Below, piece after piece: positions 40,721-53,237 of a DNA stretch of 64,000 nt. The stretch is taken from assembly GCA_030141605.1 (NCBI GenBank), contig JAQGDQ010000321.1:122001-186000 (forward strand). Reading direction: 5' to 3'. The first letter of the stretch is position 1; each line of letters starts with the position of its first letter. The DNA is from Tubiluchus corallicola. Taxonomy: Eukaryota; Priapulida; Priapulimorpha; Priapulimorphida; Tubiluchidae. The position numbers and the translations under genes are program-made. The notes under the pieces were generated by a model. The model saw only the letters and a program-made list of their open reading frames with translations. It did not search any database and was not told where the DNA came from.

Positions 40721-42278
40721 CAATTCTAAATTCTACACTGTACTTCGGCATTACTCGTAATGTGTAAACAATCCTACAGATAAATGTTCAGTAGCCCTAG
40801 AAAGGAGATGACATTAAATTTTAGTCTGATCTACATAGGTAGCACCACAAACTGCGCACGTATGCTTCTAGATTTCTATGACATTGAGTTTTGTTAACAC
40901 CCTAAACTGTACATTTACAACTAAATTGGAATTTCAAAATGGAGGCGACACAGTGGAGAAGATATCATTGTCATCAAAGACTGCAGGACCACCGCAAACT
41001 AACTTTTCGTGGTTTTTTAATACACGTTTCATAATACACCATTAATCCATAACCATACAAGTGGCGTTTGATAACAATCAACATTAAAGTTGTGCCATTT
41101 ACCAGAACAGTTGTGAAAAACGAACTCTGAGTAGCAGTATAGACTAGTGTATATATTACAAGAGAACTCCTGTTCCAGAGGGTTTATGAAGAGCTGTGGT
41201 GGAAAGTCTGCCACTATTATTCTTTACTAACTGAAGATCAAAAGGTATAAAACACCGTTCTCTCCTCTTTTCAACAGTAAAATTTATACCTTGGTGAAAT
41301 TAAATTAATGAATCAAAAATTAGCGTTTACGAAGTAAAGAGAAGACTAAGTTTAATCAACACATCTACAGAGATAGCCATAAAAATATGGGATAGTCCCC
41401 AAGGGAGAACCCATAGCACCTCCGCCTACTTATACAACTCAAAAACAACATGAACACAAGAAAGTCCAATAGAGATGTAAATGTCTTTTTGCCAGTGGGA
41501 TGAGGTTAATATCCATTATCATAATAACATCGATCGAAACGAAATGCTCTATTTAACTGTGTATCCATGTAAACGAATGCGTAACGTTGAATGAAGCTAC
41601 GACACAAAGTGAAATAAAATTGTGGTAACACTGAATATACATGAGCTCGTGAGCCCGAATTAATAAGATTTAATGATATACCATTCTTTTAAAACTTAGA
41701 AACAATTAATTTTAGCTAAATGAATCTGAAGTAAGAGCAAGGAAAGTGTAGAACTGTATTACCTATACAGGCCTAATACTAAATTGCTATAGTTTAATTT
41801 TTATTGTATGTGTGTGTATATGTTTGAATATAGCTTTTAGCTGAGATAAACTGATTAATCAATTAACCATTCAGATCTTTGTTAGCACAAGAAGCCAACT
41901 TCTTGTTTATTTAAATCAAAGCTTTACAACCAATGGTGCTTCAGTTCGTCCTCTAGCCAACCTCTAAATTAGCATGTACGGGTATCGAGTTTCTGTCATG
42001 AACTCAAGGATGCACTTGTCAAATGGACCAGCACGCAAACTTCTATCCTTTAGAAAAGAATTAAATTTTTGGACCGTCAACAAATTTACTGGCGATGTAC
42101 ATAGAGACGTTTCGAGACATAAATGGCTTCCACACTAAAAAATAATATTGAGGGCACGGTAGATTCCCAATTGATTGAACACTTTGGCACAGTGCATTCA
42201 CTAAAATAATAATTGTTCTCTATCATTACTCGTTGTCTTTGTACCCTTTAGCAAAATGTTACGTTATAGCCTGTACCG
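40721..42278. other. Intergenic, no feature seen
   Basis: AT-rich sequence between the TIR pair and the hAT element. No exon, transposon end or RNA gene recognised. Confidence 0.4.
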
Positions 42279-42949
42279 CAGAGGCGTAGCAAGGTGGGGC
42301 AACGGGGGGGGGGGGGGTAATCGCCCCGGGTCATAATGGTGGGGTGCGCAAAATTCTTCTAGAGTTCAATTACAATGACTGTCAGTTATTAATAATATTA
42401 TTACAGATCCGGCACTAACAAAACAATTAACAAAAGTTTTCAAACTGCAACAAAATTGCCTAGTTGGAGATCATCGTAGCTCGGTAGTTGACTTAGTTAC
42501 TGCATACAGCCTAGAAAAAAGCCTAATGTAGTTACTTAACGGCGTGTGTAGGGTGTTGCATGGCTTAGTAGATTGATTATTTTGGGAAAAACAGTGGCGT
42601 TTCTCTAAATGCCAACTGTATTATTGTGAAAATCTGTAGTGTTCTGTATCTTTCATAATCTTTGTATGTTTTAAGTGCTGGAGCTGAATGTTTAAAGACA
42701 GTGTTAAGCGCAACTAATGCGTAGAAAAGAGTTATACTGGTCAGTACTGCAAATCAAGCTCAGGGTGATTCTTAGAACAAATTCGTTTAACTTTATACCT
42801 TCAGGTTCGAAAAGGAAAGTCGGGATTAGGGACGCAAAAATGCGAACAATTTGTGGCTTCACCCATGAAACAAATGATCGAAACATTAAAAGGTTAGGGC
42901 GCCAGAAGTTTTTTGCCCCTGCACGCCACAAACACATGTTACGCCACTA
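42279..42949. mobile_element. Non-autonomous hAT element with target duplication
   Basis: Ends CAGAGGCGTAGCA and, read inward, TAGTGGCGTAACA. The flanks CTGTACCG (42271-42278) and CTGTACCA (42950-42957) match 7 of 8, the 8-bp duplication typical of hAT. A run of 13 G follows the left end. It is 671 bp and has no transposase; the open frames inside look incidental. Confidence 0.8.
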
Positions 42950-43734
42950 CTGTACCACGCTTGTGTGGTACATGTATCTATCCGCTAGGGGAGTCGACAT
43001 AACAAAAGAACTCTAAAGTATCATCATGCAGTCTTCTTGATGTCATTCAATTAACCACTTACTGGAACTTTAAAAAATGAGTAATGTTTTACAGTTAAAA
43101 TGTCGAAAATCAAAATCTGAAAGGAAAAATATGAGAAATTTTAACAAACCAGCGATCAGTGATAATCATTCAGTGAATCGGGATTTTTTTTGAACTACCC
43201 ACGCGGCCAGAGCACGCAGTCGTAATCGGTGCTCCCCTGGTTAACACACTACGATCACTATGAAAAAGACGATAGCTTGACGAAGTTGGCTCTTTTTTGC
43301 AGCTTTCATGTTGTTTATGATGAATTTGTTGTGAATGTGTTAACATTGCCATCATGCCTTAATTTCATGTAATTTTATTCACCAGTTTTTAATACGATCT
43401 CCCGACATTCCCTGGTCCGATAAGAAAGCTTCCACGTGTTGTAAGACTGTTGTAGTTGTAAAAATATAATAAGTAAAGGGGTAAAAAAGAAGCAATTTTT
43501 TAAGTTGAGGTAGGCCTAAACTTGCTACAGTGAGAATGAAACGGCGCCGCAAAATAAGTACAAGGTTTATAAAGTTAGGCAGTGGCTAGAGGTACGGATC
43601 CGTACTCGTCTTTTCTACGATACCGGTAGCTATTTTTGCAACAAATGCGGATCCGTGCTTTTTGTGACATTTACAAAACAGATTTTGACCATTTTTACGA
43701 CATCCGGCGTTTGACCATGTGCCCTGCACATCAT

Positions 43735-44215
43735 TGAACGACTGGCTTATGCAGTTCAACCCTACCAAGTGTTATGTTCTAAGCATTACTAATAAACAGA
43801 AACCAAGCTTTTTCCAATATACAATTGTAGATGTACTAAACAAAGATTAACAAAGGTCAGCTCACATGAATATCTCAGATTTACAAATTACAATACATGA
43901 AAATCTCAACTGGAATGACCACTGTGGTAAGATAAAATCTAAAAAAGTAATGGCACCTTGGGCCTTCTTCGAAGAATGCTTACTGATTGTTCTGAGGAAG
44001 TAAAGCAAATTGCTTATAACACCTTAGTTCGACTTAAGATGAATATACTTGCTTATACCTAGCATTATATAACTAACTTGGAGAAGGTTCAAAGCCAAGC
44101 AGCCCATTTTGTAAAAAACATTTATACATTTATTAAATTTGAATATACTGCAAAACAGTCGATACTTGTTAACATTTTCTAAAAAGTATTTTACATCCTG
44201 TATGAAGCCAAGCAT
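43735..44215 (+). mobile_element. LINE reverse-transcriptase C-terminal fragment
   Basis: It encodes MQFNPTKCYVLSITNKQKPS, then after frameshifts LTKVSSHEYL, GTLGLLRRMLTDCSEEVKQI AYN and NLEKVQSQAAHFVKNIY. These are the RT thumb and downstream conserved region of LINEs (NPTKC, VKYL-like HEYL, QAARF-like QAAHF). Heavily degraded. Confidence 0.75.
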
Positions 44216-44270
44216 TGTACATTATTAGTACGTGCTTGTCCATCTAGTAGTTATATACATTATGATTAGT

Positions 44271-44948
44271 CACATATTTGAGACGGTTAACCTTTAAACG
44301 TTTAGCCTTTTAACCGACCGTTAACTGGTGTAACTGTTTAGAAAATCACTAACCGTTTAACCATTACCTATCCAAGTTTTTACATGTCCGTATTAATGAA
44401 ACCTTGTGTCTTTTCTGAGCTGATATACACAGTTAGCAATGTCCTGCTTACATAAAATTGTACTATTTACAACATTATTTCAATTAATCTAGTTGGCTAA
44501 GAAGAATCTAAATGGTAAATTAGAAAAAGTTTTTCACTTGTGTATGTTACGAGGATGCCGCCATGTTGAATATTCTTGCTGGCGCTTGCTAGATTTGAAC
44601 TGCACCACTTACTCGTGCAAGAACTATTAATTTTAAAAAAATAAAAATGCAAAAGAAAACGAGTATTTCTTTATAATTTGAATTTTGTTGTTCAAAAACT
44701 TCTTCAAACTTTTTCAAAAGGGTTCATAATTTATTCACGTACCGAAGAAATACTGAGTTCAATGAATTTTTTTATGATTATATAATATTGTTAGAGTTAG
44801 GCAATTTGTTCATATTAGTTCGTTATGTGCATTGGATAATATGTTATATGTATGACGTCATTGGGACTGGTTAAACGGTTAACGGACTGCAATTAATCAT
44901 GTTTAAACGATTAGTTTAAAAGCTTAACCATCTTAGCCCTACCACTGC
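44271..44948. mobile_element. Possible hAT-like element with GGTTAAC ends
   Basis: The left part (GACGGTTAACCTTTAAACG) and right part, read inward (CAGTGGTAGGGCTAAGATGG then TTAAGC), carry inverted GTTTAACCG-type motifs. The right end looks like a hAT terminus; the left end is poor and no target duplication is seen. If real, it contains the candidate PCM1 YY1 site. Confidence 0.3.
44557..44568 (+). promoter_or_regulatory. YY1-like site, possible PCM1 promoter
   Basis: GCCGCCATGTTG differs by one base from the YY1 site GCCGCCATCTTG often found at TATA-less start sites. It lies 880 bases before the PCM1 ATG in a small GC-richer patch. The link to PCM1 is inference. Confidence 0.25.
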
Positions 44949-45446
44949 ATGTGCTTATAGAGTAACTCAGTTATAAAGAACTTTTTTCTGGGTCCCTAGC
45001 AGATTTGCTATAATGATGTTCTACTGTATTGATTAAACTGTGCAGGATGCAACGTATCCTATTTGAGATTGCTCTAGAGTAGGACCCAAACAAGAAAAGT
45101 TTCTTTTTGACAGTTTTGTAAATCTAAACACACTTTATAACTTTGGTATATTGAGGTAAAATGTTCCAAATATCAGAAACAGCAAAAGAAAGGAAGTGCT
45201 TTTGCAGTATGAGTTCTGTTTTGAAGATTTAATTAAATCATTTATTGTTAAACACATACTATTTGTCTTGAATGAACAGGAGAAATTATTGTAATGTAAG
45301 CCCTTTTGTGGAGGCACAATGAAACATGCCACTATATTGTTTTCCTTAAAGTCGTTTTTAATTAACCATTAATATTTAACATTGCAGAGGAAAAAGATAA
45401 AATTAAATTGCAAAAGGTACGTTTTACAATATTATTATTTTTTAGC

Positions 45447-48400
45447 ATGTCGTCAGAGCGAGATATCAATGGGCATCCAAATTCGAATGCTTATTACTCG
45501 CCAACACCTGGACAACGAATGCATAATCGTACCTGGGAGATGAGTCTACAACCAGATAATAGACAGATGTGTGCAGGTGACAGGCCCAACAATTGGAGAT
45601 TAGGTCACAGTGAACAAGTACCAATTGCAAACAAAAAAGGAAACATTGCAAAGGGTGTAACTCCTCATGTAAGTTCTGGTTATGAAGCAACAACACGGCG
45701 ACTGCCTGCTACTTTACCACGAACGCAGTTTAAGCCCATGACACCTGAACGGCAGGGCCTAGAGCAACTGCGACGTCAGATCAATTTTAGTGATGCTGAT
45801 GAGGAAATTAGAGATGATATATTCATTAGCAGCACATCTGATATGGATGTCTCGTTTGCTAACAGTTCACAGAATTTTGATGCCGGTGATTCTGAAAGAT
45901 CTGGGGCTTCAAATCTGCGGTCCGGTCCAAGGTTTGACTTGCACCGTCAGGAGCTTCAATCTAGTTTACTGGACATGAAAAATAAGAAGGAGAAGATTGA
46001 TGATTTGCTTATGCAGCTGCAGTTTCTTCGTGCAACTAATGTGGAGGAAAACCCAAAGAATAATGAGTGTGAAAGAGGTAGCGAAAGAGGCAGTAGCACA
46101 TCTTCTACCCGAAAGATCAATTTTGGGCTGCAGGCTTCGGCTTCAGCTTACCAGACAGAAGGAGATGCAACAGAAGTTCTACAACAGATGAACACAGCTG
46201 ATAAAGTAAGAAAACTTGCTGAAGTAAGAACAAAGCTTGATCAGCTGCAGAAGTTGGTGGAATACTTTCATAGCAGAGACAATGAGTTTGCTGCAGTGTT
46301 GAGTGAGGTGGACAATACTGTGGGTTACAGTTCCGTTCGTAAGTTGCCGAAAAATCTAAAACAGCCGGAACAACATCAGCGGTATCAGAAGTCCGGGCAG
46401 CTGCTACAAAACAAGAAGCAAGATAATCCATCTCGTGAGAAGAATCAGTCACGTTCTTTTGATAATCAGCAGTCCCAACGAGATGAAGTATCTGGTGAAC
46501 ATACAAATATATCTAGACAGAATGTTATGGATCATCCTAGAAGGGAGCCTCCAATGAATTTGTCACATGCTGATGACGAAGATGCAGTATCACAGTCAAG
46601 TAGCAATCTAGCACTGAGAGGAGCATGTGGCGTCGATTTAGCAGTTAAAGAAAAAGAAAGGAAGCTTAAAGCAGCACAAGTCCAGCTGCATGACATTCAA
46701 GAACTGATAAAACAATGGGAAACAAGTGGTCTGTCTCCAAGCATTGCAGACAGTCTTGCAGCCTTAAACGTGGACGTCGAGAGTGATGGCATTGATGATT
46801 TTAACATTACCCAGGAGTCTAGTGGTTTGAGTGAAGGAGAAGTTGCACGATCACAGAAGAAGTATGTGTCTTTTGATGCACAGCTTCAGAAGCAGCGGGT
46901 TGAATTAGAGAGAATGCTGCAGCAGCTGGATAAACTGAATCCTGTGATGCCTGATATTAAGAGAAACGAAATGCAAGAAGCAGAGGAGAGGAGAAACATT
47001 AATGCTGTTGGAGCTCCATGTGATTGTACTGAACCCACCTCAAACCAGCAGTTCACACCAAGTCAAGAAGTTTGGAACGAAATGCGCCGGAGAGTTATTA
47101 TACGAGAAGAGCTGCGGCAGAAAAAACGTGAATTAGAGGCAATAATGAACAAAGATAAACAGAAGAAGCTTTACAGTGTCAATCAGGATAATCAGAGTGA
47201 CAATGTTTCATTTTCCAATAAATCTGAACAAATGGGTACAAGCATGAGAAGTGCTGATATGACAATGGCGACTTGGGGAAGCACAATTGAGGAAAATGAT
47301 AACTACAATCAAAATGAAAGTGATATTGAAAATCAAGATGAGGTAAATATTGATGGAGATGACTCGAACACTTACACTATTGAGTCTGATTACCAACGTC
47401 AGAATGCTGGTGGTGAACAAGCTGCAGATGTGCAGAATATGCCTAGGAAGACAAATGTTGCAGAGAAACGAGGCATGTGTAATAATGTCATGACACGTCC
47501 TCGAAATTTGTCAAACATCTCATCAAGTTCCTCGGCTTTCAATAACAGCCGTGTGCAGAACCGAACAAGACAGGAAAATATTCGACCTCCCGAAGAGCTT
47601 ATTGACCATCAGCCGAACGTCTCCACTCCTCAGCGGGATGACGAAGCTTGTGCCAGTGGATTGGATATACTGGGACAAGTTGCCACTTTGCAAAAGCAAT
47701 TGGATTCAACACAAACCCTCTATCAGTCTCTTGTTCAGGATTCAAGAGCATTGCACTATCTTTTAACATCTAGTACTCCTGGACAGCCTATAAGCCCGGG
47801 TCTTGTAGCTAGTTTGAATGACTGTTATCAACAGTTGCAGCACCAGCAGGCAAACCTTCATAATCTTCGGGCTGGTATTCAGAAAAGCTTGGAACAGTGT
47901 TATTCTCAGCTGACCTCTCCCCGCAGCAATTTGCCTGAAATGTATGTTTACAATAATGTACCTAGTACAGGTGGACGACGTACTGCACCTACTAGGCTAA
48001 CGCCTCAGCCATCACCAGCTGTAAACCAAATTTTGCGCCCTGCATCTGTTCCACCACAGGACTCGACAATGAGGATCCCACAAAGCCTGTCTTTTAATGA
48101 TTTAGGAATGTGGCCTCCTTATTGGTATCATCCATTTGTGCCTCCACCTTGGGTTAATCCATACTACTATCCTGCACCACCTGTGATACCGTCAAATAAA
48201 GTACTAAGCCCTAACACTAACACATATGGGTATAATGTGCCGAATCTTCAAATACCACAGCCTCTAGCAGCTGCTAACCTTGATAGTGTACCCAACAATT
48301 TCACTAATGTTAGCCCAGCCTCTACTTCAGCAGGCAGTAACACTATGATGACTCAAGCCACCATTTCTGCACAGAATAATTTAATGGCGGCTACCATGGT

Positions 48401-50111
48401 ATCTGGTGATGCGCAAAGAACAACACAGTTCTTATCTGAAGGGAGCATTCATAATGACTTGCAGCCACCATCTATTGTTACACGTCACACAGAAAATGCA
48501 GAAAGATTACCGGCTACTCAGCTAGTAAGAAACAATACCTTCACTGTCAGGGAAAGTGTTCAAGGAAGAGAAAGAGAAGAATTAGATAAGAATCACCGAC
48601 CAGTCCTGTTAGATATTGGTAGGCATGATAGAAAACCCGAGAAACGATCAGTAACTATGAATGACTGTGCTGCTCAGACAGGAATTTCTTCTGTTTCACA
48701 ATCTGTGGGATCCAGAAATGTTTATCGTATACAGCCTGTCCCAAAGCTAAACTTGGAGCCTGTGATGCGAAAGAAAAAACAGAAACCGAAAAAGGGTGAC
48801 AGTACAGGAGGTGCAATACGGCGAGAATATGCTGGAGGTGCCAGACAGAAAATAGAAGAGTTCGCGGATGATCGACGTCCAAGTTTGAGTAGTGGTATCT
48901 GTGGAACCACTTATATGGAACTGGCAAGCACCGCAAGTGCCATGTCTAGTCAAGTAGATGATGATGCATCGGTCCGTGAACAAGATGTTGATTCAGATGT
49001 CTCTAGTAACTATTCGTTATTTGATTCTATGCGTGAAAGCATTTATGCTGAAGTTGCTGTGCTTATAGCACAAAATGAATCTCGTCCTAGATTTCTGGTT
49101 GAAATATTTCATGAATTACAAATGCTAACTAGCGACTATCTCAGACAGAGGGCATTGTTCGAGATACGCAACATTGTTGCCAATTACTTGACTGGTGATT
49201 CTGTCACTGCTGAAAAGGTGAACCAAGAACTTCTGCAGCAGCAGCAGCAAGAGGCAGCTTATGGTTTACAGGCTGAAGAATATTACCTGCAAGAATGTCA
49301 GGGTTCTGGTGAGTCAACACCACATTCTATTGGTGTTGATTATGACCCTTTTGCTAGCGATTCTCTTGGTGACACAGTCATTCACCTTGAACGAACGAGG
49401 GGACCCATTCGATGTTCTGGTAAACCTGCTGCACATGATGATACAGCAAAGATGGAGAGAGTAAGAGAAAGTGACAAAGATGAAAAACAAGATGAAGGCA
49501 TTGATGGGTTTAACATAGAAACAACAAGCACTGAGAATAGTGCTCAGCAGTCTGCTTCTGCTTCCGTTTCATCTGTAGGTGATGAAGAAAGCAGCTCATG
49601 TAATGATGAATGTGATGTACCACCAGTCATAGATAAACATGATGGCAACAGAGATGAAAACAAAGAAAATTGCGAAGATAAATTGTCTGAAAGCCATGAG
49701 GAGCAAGATGATTATCAAAATCATAGAGATGATGCTTTTGCAGCCGAATGCAAAATTCCAAAATCAGCTGATGACTCATTTTCCCAATTGCCTACTGAAA
49801 GTTGTGGGCAGAGACAAGTTTCTTCTGAAATTCTAGATCCTGATAAGGAGATTGATACCAGCACCGCACCTGTGCAGTCGGATGCTGCAGAAACTGAGTG
49901 GTTTCAACTTAACCCTGATGCTGTTGAAAATGAAAATAAAGCTGCATGCAATGGTCAGGAAACCATCAAAGAGGAACTACAGAACCGCGTAGAAGAGGAA
50001 CAGAAGGAAAACTCTGTTATTGCTACTTTGAGCGAATTGCCGGAGAATCCAAGTGAAACTCTACTGGCAGAAGACGTCAATAGTATACCAGATCCGGATC
50101 AGCTGAAATGA
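45447..50111 (+). CDS. PCM1: Pericentriolar material 1 protein (PCM1), single coding exon
   Basis: The frame has 1554 codons from the ATG at 45447 (MSSERDINGHPNSNAYY) to TGA. PCM1 is the scaffold of centriolar satellites and delivers proteins to centrosomes and cilia. Landmarks in vertebrate order: LEQLRRQINFSDAD (about residue 104), coiled coils with KIDDLLMQLQFLRATN and LAEVRTKLDQLQKLVEYFHS, EVWNEMRRRVIIREELRQKK (about 540), and the PCM1 C-terminal domain at about 1197-1248 (IYAEVAVLIAQNESRPRFLV, then YLRQRALFEIRNIV). A CAG/CAA run gives five Gln near 1262; the acidic tail has no known domain. It is shorter than vertebrate PCM1 (about 2020 aa) and, unlike it, uninterrupted by introns. TTTTTTAG just before the ATG suggests one 5' UTR intron. 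Confidence 0.93.
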   Translation: MSSERDINGHPNSNAYYSPTPGQRMHNRTWEMSLQPDNRQMCAGDRPNNWRLGHSEQVPIANKKGNIAKGVTPHVSSGYEATTRRLPATLPRTQFKPMTPERQGLEQLRRQINFSDADEEIRDDIFISSTSDMDVSFANSSQNFDAGDSERSGASNLRSGPRFDLHRQELQSSLLDMKNKKEKIDDLLMQLQFLRATNVEENPKNNECERGSERGSSTSSTRKINFGLQASASAYQTEGDATEVLQQMNTADKVRKLAEVRTKLDQLQKLVEYFHSRDNEFAAVLSEVDNTVGYSSVRKLPKNLKQPEQHQRYQKSGQLLQNKKQDNPSREKNQSRSFDNQQSQRDEVSGEHTNISRQNVMDHPRREPPMNLSHADDEDAVSQSSSNLALRGACGVDLAVKEKERKLKAAQVQLHDIQELIKQWETSGLSPSIADSLAALNVDVESDGIDDFNITQESSGLSEGEVARSQKKYVSFDAQLQKQRVELERMLQQLDKLNPVMPDIKRNEMQEAEERRNINAVGAPCDCTEPTSNQQFTPSQEVWNEMRRRVIIREELRQKKRELEAIMNKDKQKKLYSVNQDNQSDNVSFSNKSEQMGTSMRSADMTMATWGSTIEENDNYNQNESDIENQDEVNIDGDDSNTYTIESDYQRQNAGGEQAADVQNMPRKTNVAEKRGMCNNVMTRPRNLSNISSSSSAFNNSRVQNRTRQENIRPPEELIDHQPNVSTPQRDDEACASGLDILGQVATLQKQLDSTQTLYQSLVQDSRALHYLLTSSTPGQPISPGLVASLNDCYQQLQHQQANLHNLRAGIQKSLEQCYSQLTSPRSNLPEMYVYNNVPSTGGRRTAPTRLTPQPSPAVNQILRPASVPPQDSTMRIPQSLSFNDLGMWPPYWYHPFVPPPWVNPYYYPAPPVIPSNKVLSPNTNTYGYNVPNLQIPQPLAAANLDSVPNNFTNVSPASTSAGSNTMMTQATISAQNNLMAATMVSGDAQRTTQFLSEGSIHNDLQPPSIVTRHTENAERLPATQLVRNNTFTVRESVQGREREELDKNHRPVLLDIGRHDRKPEKRSVTMNDCAAQTGISSVSQSVGSRNVYRIQPVPKLNLEPVMRKKKQKPKKGDSTGGAIRREYAGGARQKIEEFADDRRPSLSSGICGTTYMELASTASAMSSQVDDDASVREQDVDSDVSSNYSLFDSMRESIYAEVAVLIAQNESRPRFLVEIFHELQMLTSDYLRQRALFEIRNIVANYLTGDSVTAEKVNQELLQQQQQEAAYGLQAEEYYLQECQGSGESTPHSIGVDYDPFASDSLGDTVIHLERTRGPIRCSGKPAAHDDTAKMERVRESDKDEKQDEGIDGFNIETTSTENSAQQSASASVSSVGDEESSSCNDECDVPPVIDKHDGNRDENKENCEDKLSESHEEQDDYQNHRDDAFAAECKIPKSADDSFSQLPTESCGQRQVSSEILDPDKEIDTSTAPVQSDAAETEWFQLNPDAVENENKAACNGQETIKEELQNRVEEEQKENSVIATLSELPENPSETLLAEDVNSIPDPDQLK

Positions 50112-53100
50112 GCAAACGATATGTTTTCATTATTTCTCACAGTTGCCAAATCAACATTTAAACATTTAATACATATGGGTGACATACTTCATTGAATTTT
50201 GCATTGTTTATAAAACTCACACTTTTTAGCCTAATTTGTTGTTTTATATCTTCCTAAAGCTTGGAACATTTTGTTTCTACTATAGTAGCACTCTATAGGA
50301 ACTAAAAATTGCTGTTAATTAAACATGTGGGTGACGTGTCCATTTGTATTTACAGGAAAGTCAATTGGGATTTAAGAATATCAGAGTTAACCAGATCTGT
50401 TTCAAACAAAATGACTGTTTATCATTTAAGGAACATAGTTTGCATAAAATTGCATCATAAATGTGAATTTAGTACTGTACTGTAGTTGTTAATGTCAAAT
50501 GTCTTTATAGATGATTATTTGGTGTTTGGTGCACAATTTGCAGTTTGTTTTAAATTTTCATTTAGCAGAATTTTTCCTAACACATCATCTCATTTGGAAT
50601 TTGCTACTTGGATGAGTTCTTGCAGTTTTAAATTCCTTGTGATGCTGTCTTAGTTAGACACAAGTGTATCTTTATCTTAATGTTGTCAGGGTTTCTATCG
50701 AAGTACAGAGAAAATAAGCACATAATTATTGTGTATTTGCAACTGCATAACTATTCCTTTATTCTCTAGATTATATAATAGCTGTGTTCCACAAGTGATG
50801 CATTTTTTAATTATTTTGTCAGAAGTTAATTATGTTTTATGGAACTTTTGCAAGAACACAGCAAACTTGAATAACTTTCAAAAAAATAAAGAAAAAACAT
50901 CATGATGTCAAGTGAAACTCATCATTACTGTAATATAAAGAAGTAGGCAGATAAAGTAATATACATGTCTAACATGTATACATGTTTATACAGATAAAGT
51001 AATATACACGGTCTTTCCTCTCACAGAACCAGATGAAAATTCTTTGCTTCTGTACTATAAAAAAAGTCAGCTGTATATTGTTAGGTCTGTATATTGCAAA
51101 TGAATATAAAAAAATTCACATTCTGGGAGAATTTAAAGCATAGCAAGTTTTTTGTCTAAAAATTCCAGTCACTTTTTCACCAGATTTTTGATAAATCAAT
51201 TAAATGAAACATTTGTGTTACTGGGCTTGAAAAATGTAACAATATGCTGGGGTTGTAATACGTGTATGTGCATTGTTATTATGTATCACGTATTTTTAGC
51301 TAGGTCTATGTTGTTTGAGAGATACAATAGTTCATATCCATATTTAATGTGGGTCAACCTGCAATAGAACCATTAAAGGTTATTCTTTTGCACTTGATTG
51401 TGTTTCTGTGTAAAGGCACACACATTCATATAATTCAGAAAAAAGTGTGATATACCATTTTGATATAATAACATTAATTGTTGTGTTCAGGCTGTACTTA
51501 TACATTCTCCACAGTTTAATTGTTAAGGGTGTTACTTGTACTTATGCTCATGAATATCGCCATTTATGATAACTGTGGCCATTATAAATCATAGCCTCAG
51601 GTACTTACTTTGGGAAACAATACTGTTCTTTATTACATTGTTACATGATTCTTCTATAGGTAATAATAACTCAGATCCAGTTATTCTAGGATATCTTTTC
51701 ATCATTGTAATGTGTTCACCCACTGCCTGATGAATATACAATCACACAGGCTTTCACTGACTCCAAACCCTTAAGTTTCTAAACAGAAGCCCTCTTTGTA
51801 TTGCCTTTTAAATTATGTATACGTTAATGTAAGAAAACGTAATACCGTACTACATTTAGTTTATGCATCATTAACAGGCGATGATGAAAACATTTATTAG
51901 TTTTATGGAAAGAGATTTATTTTACAAGTGATATGAGATCAGATAAATTTCAGGAAGTATCCCATTAAACGTGCAAAAGATTATCAGACATAATTTGCTA
52001 TTCAGGCATCACATTTGTTACTTAGTAATGGGTCGAAGTGATATAATGCAGTATGTTCACTATGTTGATATTTATTATAAAAGCAATGTAATTTTTATTT
52101 TGAAACTGTAGCAATTCGTGTTCAAAGGCATATATTTGAGGTGTCGTTCTACAAGTACAAACTGGATATTAAATTAGTAATTTGCTGTATATAGTTACCT
52201 GTTACAGTATCATATTTTTCTCATGCATTGAGAGCATGTACCTCTCGCTTAATGAGTTCCTGTTTTAATTTTTGTTACATAATTACATGTATTTGCATTA
52301 AATTTTTATGTTCTTGTATCTTAATGTGTTGTGCACTAAATTTTGCAGCTGTGTTCGTTTTTTGAGTGTTTTGTTCCTACAGTTTTAGAACTATACTTTT
52401 AAACTCTAATGGTATATCAGTTTCATCGATTGTAAGTTGATGTAAAGCAAATTTGCAAAGGTATAATTTTGATACTTATCACCAGATGTTCTAAAGTCAA
52501 AACTTCATCAGATTTTGTGAATTGTATCCAAACGTGCAGATATGCATTTTACATGGTCTTACATGACCAAATTCTAATGCATGAGATAGTCACAAGTTGA
52601 ATAATTTATTTTGGTTTGAAGCACAGAGACTAGTTGTATTACATGTGTAAATGATGCGTTGCATTTTTATTACACTGACCAGATAGAAATTAATGGTTGT
52701 ATTTGTTTTGACCCTTCTTCTAATGTGTTGGTAATGGATCAATTGCAAATTTTTAATAATCCATTCTTCCTATTCATTTTTGTGGATTCTTGTTGTTGTT
52801 GTTTACATGTTTTATTTATAGTTAGATGATTTATTTTCATGTAATGAATTAATAATTGTTGTTTTGTGTATGCTGTAAAATGCGTGACTAGATGGAAAAC
52901 ATTGGTACTGAATAGTGACCATACAGGGAGTAAGTATATTGATGTTCTATGTTTGAATTATATATAAACACAGCAAACGTTCCTATGTACAAGAAAATCA
53001 GACCTTGGTAGAATTCTGTGTACTGTATAATATTAGGCACATGTGCATGCTGTACATAGCAGATCAATAATAACAACTGCGTGTTAAAAATGTTGTTACT

Positions 53101-53237
53101 ACCACTTTTTTGTCTAATAAACACTAGGAGCAGTTGCTGTGTTTAGTCAAGAAAACGTCAATCTTTAAATCATTCCATTTTGTCGTCTAATGAGATACCA
53201 GTTTCTGTTGCTGTAAAATTGCATGTGTTGAAATAAA
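50112..53237 (+). other. PCM1: PCM1 3' UTR and poly(A) signals
   Basis: AT-rich, non-coding. AATAAA at 50885-50890 could end a short form and AATAAA at 53232-53237 a long form of about 3.1 kb. No repeat or RNA gene recognised. Confidence 0.45.

Noticed and set aside
42717-43016. 99-codon open frame
   Set aside because: It lies inside and runs past the end of a non-autonomous hAT element and resembles no transposase.
45408-45446. Upstream start for PCM1 at a TTG codon
   Set aside because: The codons before the ATG cross a likely splice acceptor (TTTTTTAG) and begin at TTG; the ATG at 45447 is preferred.
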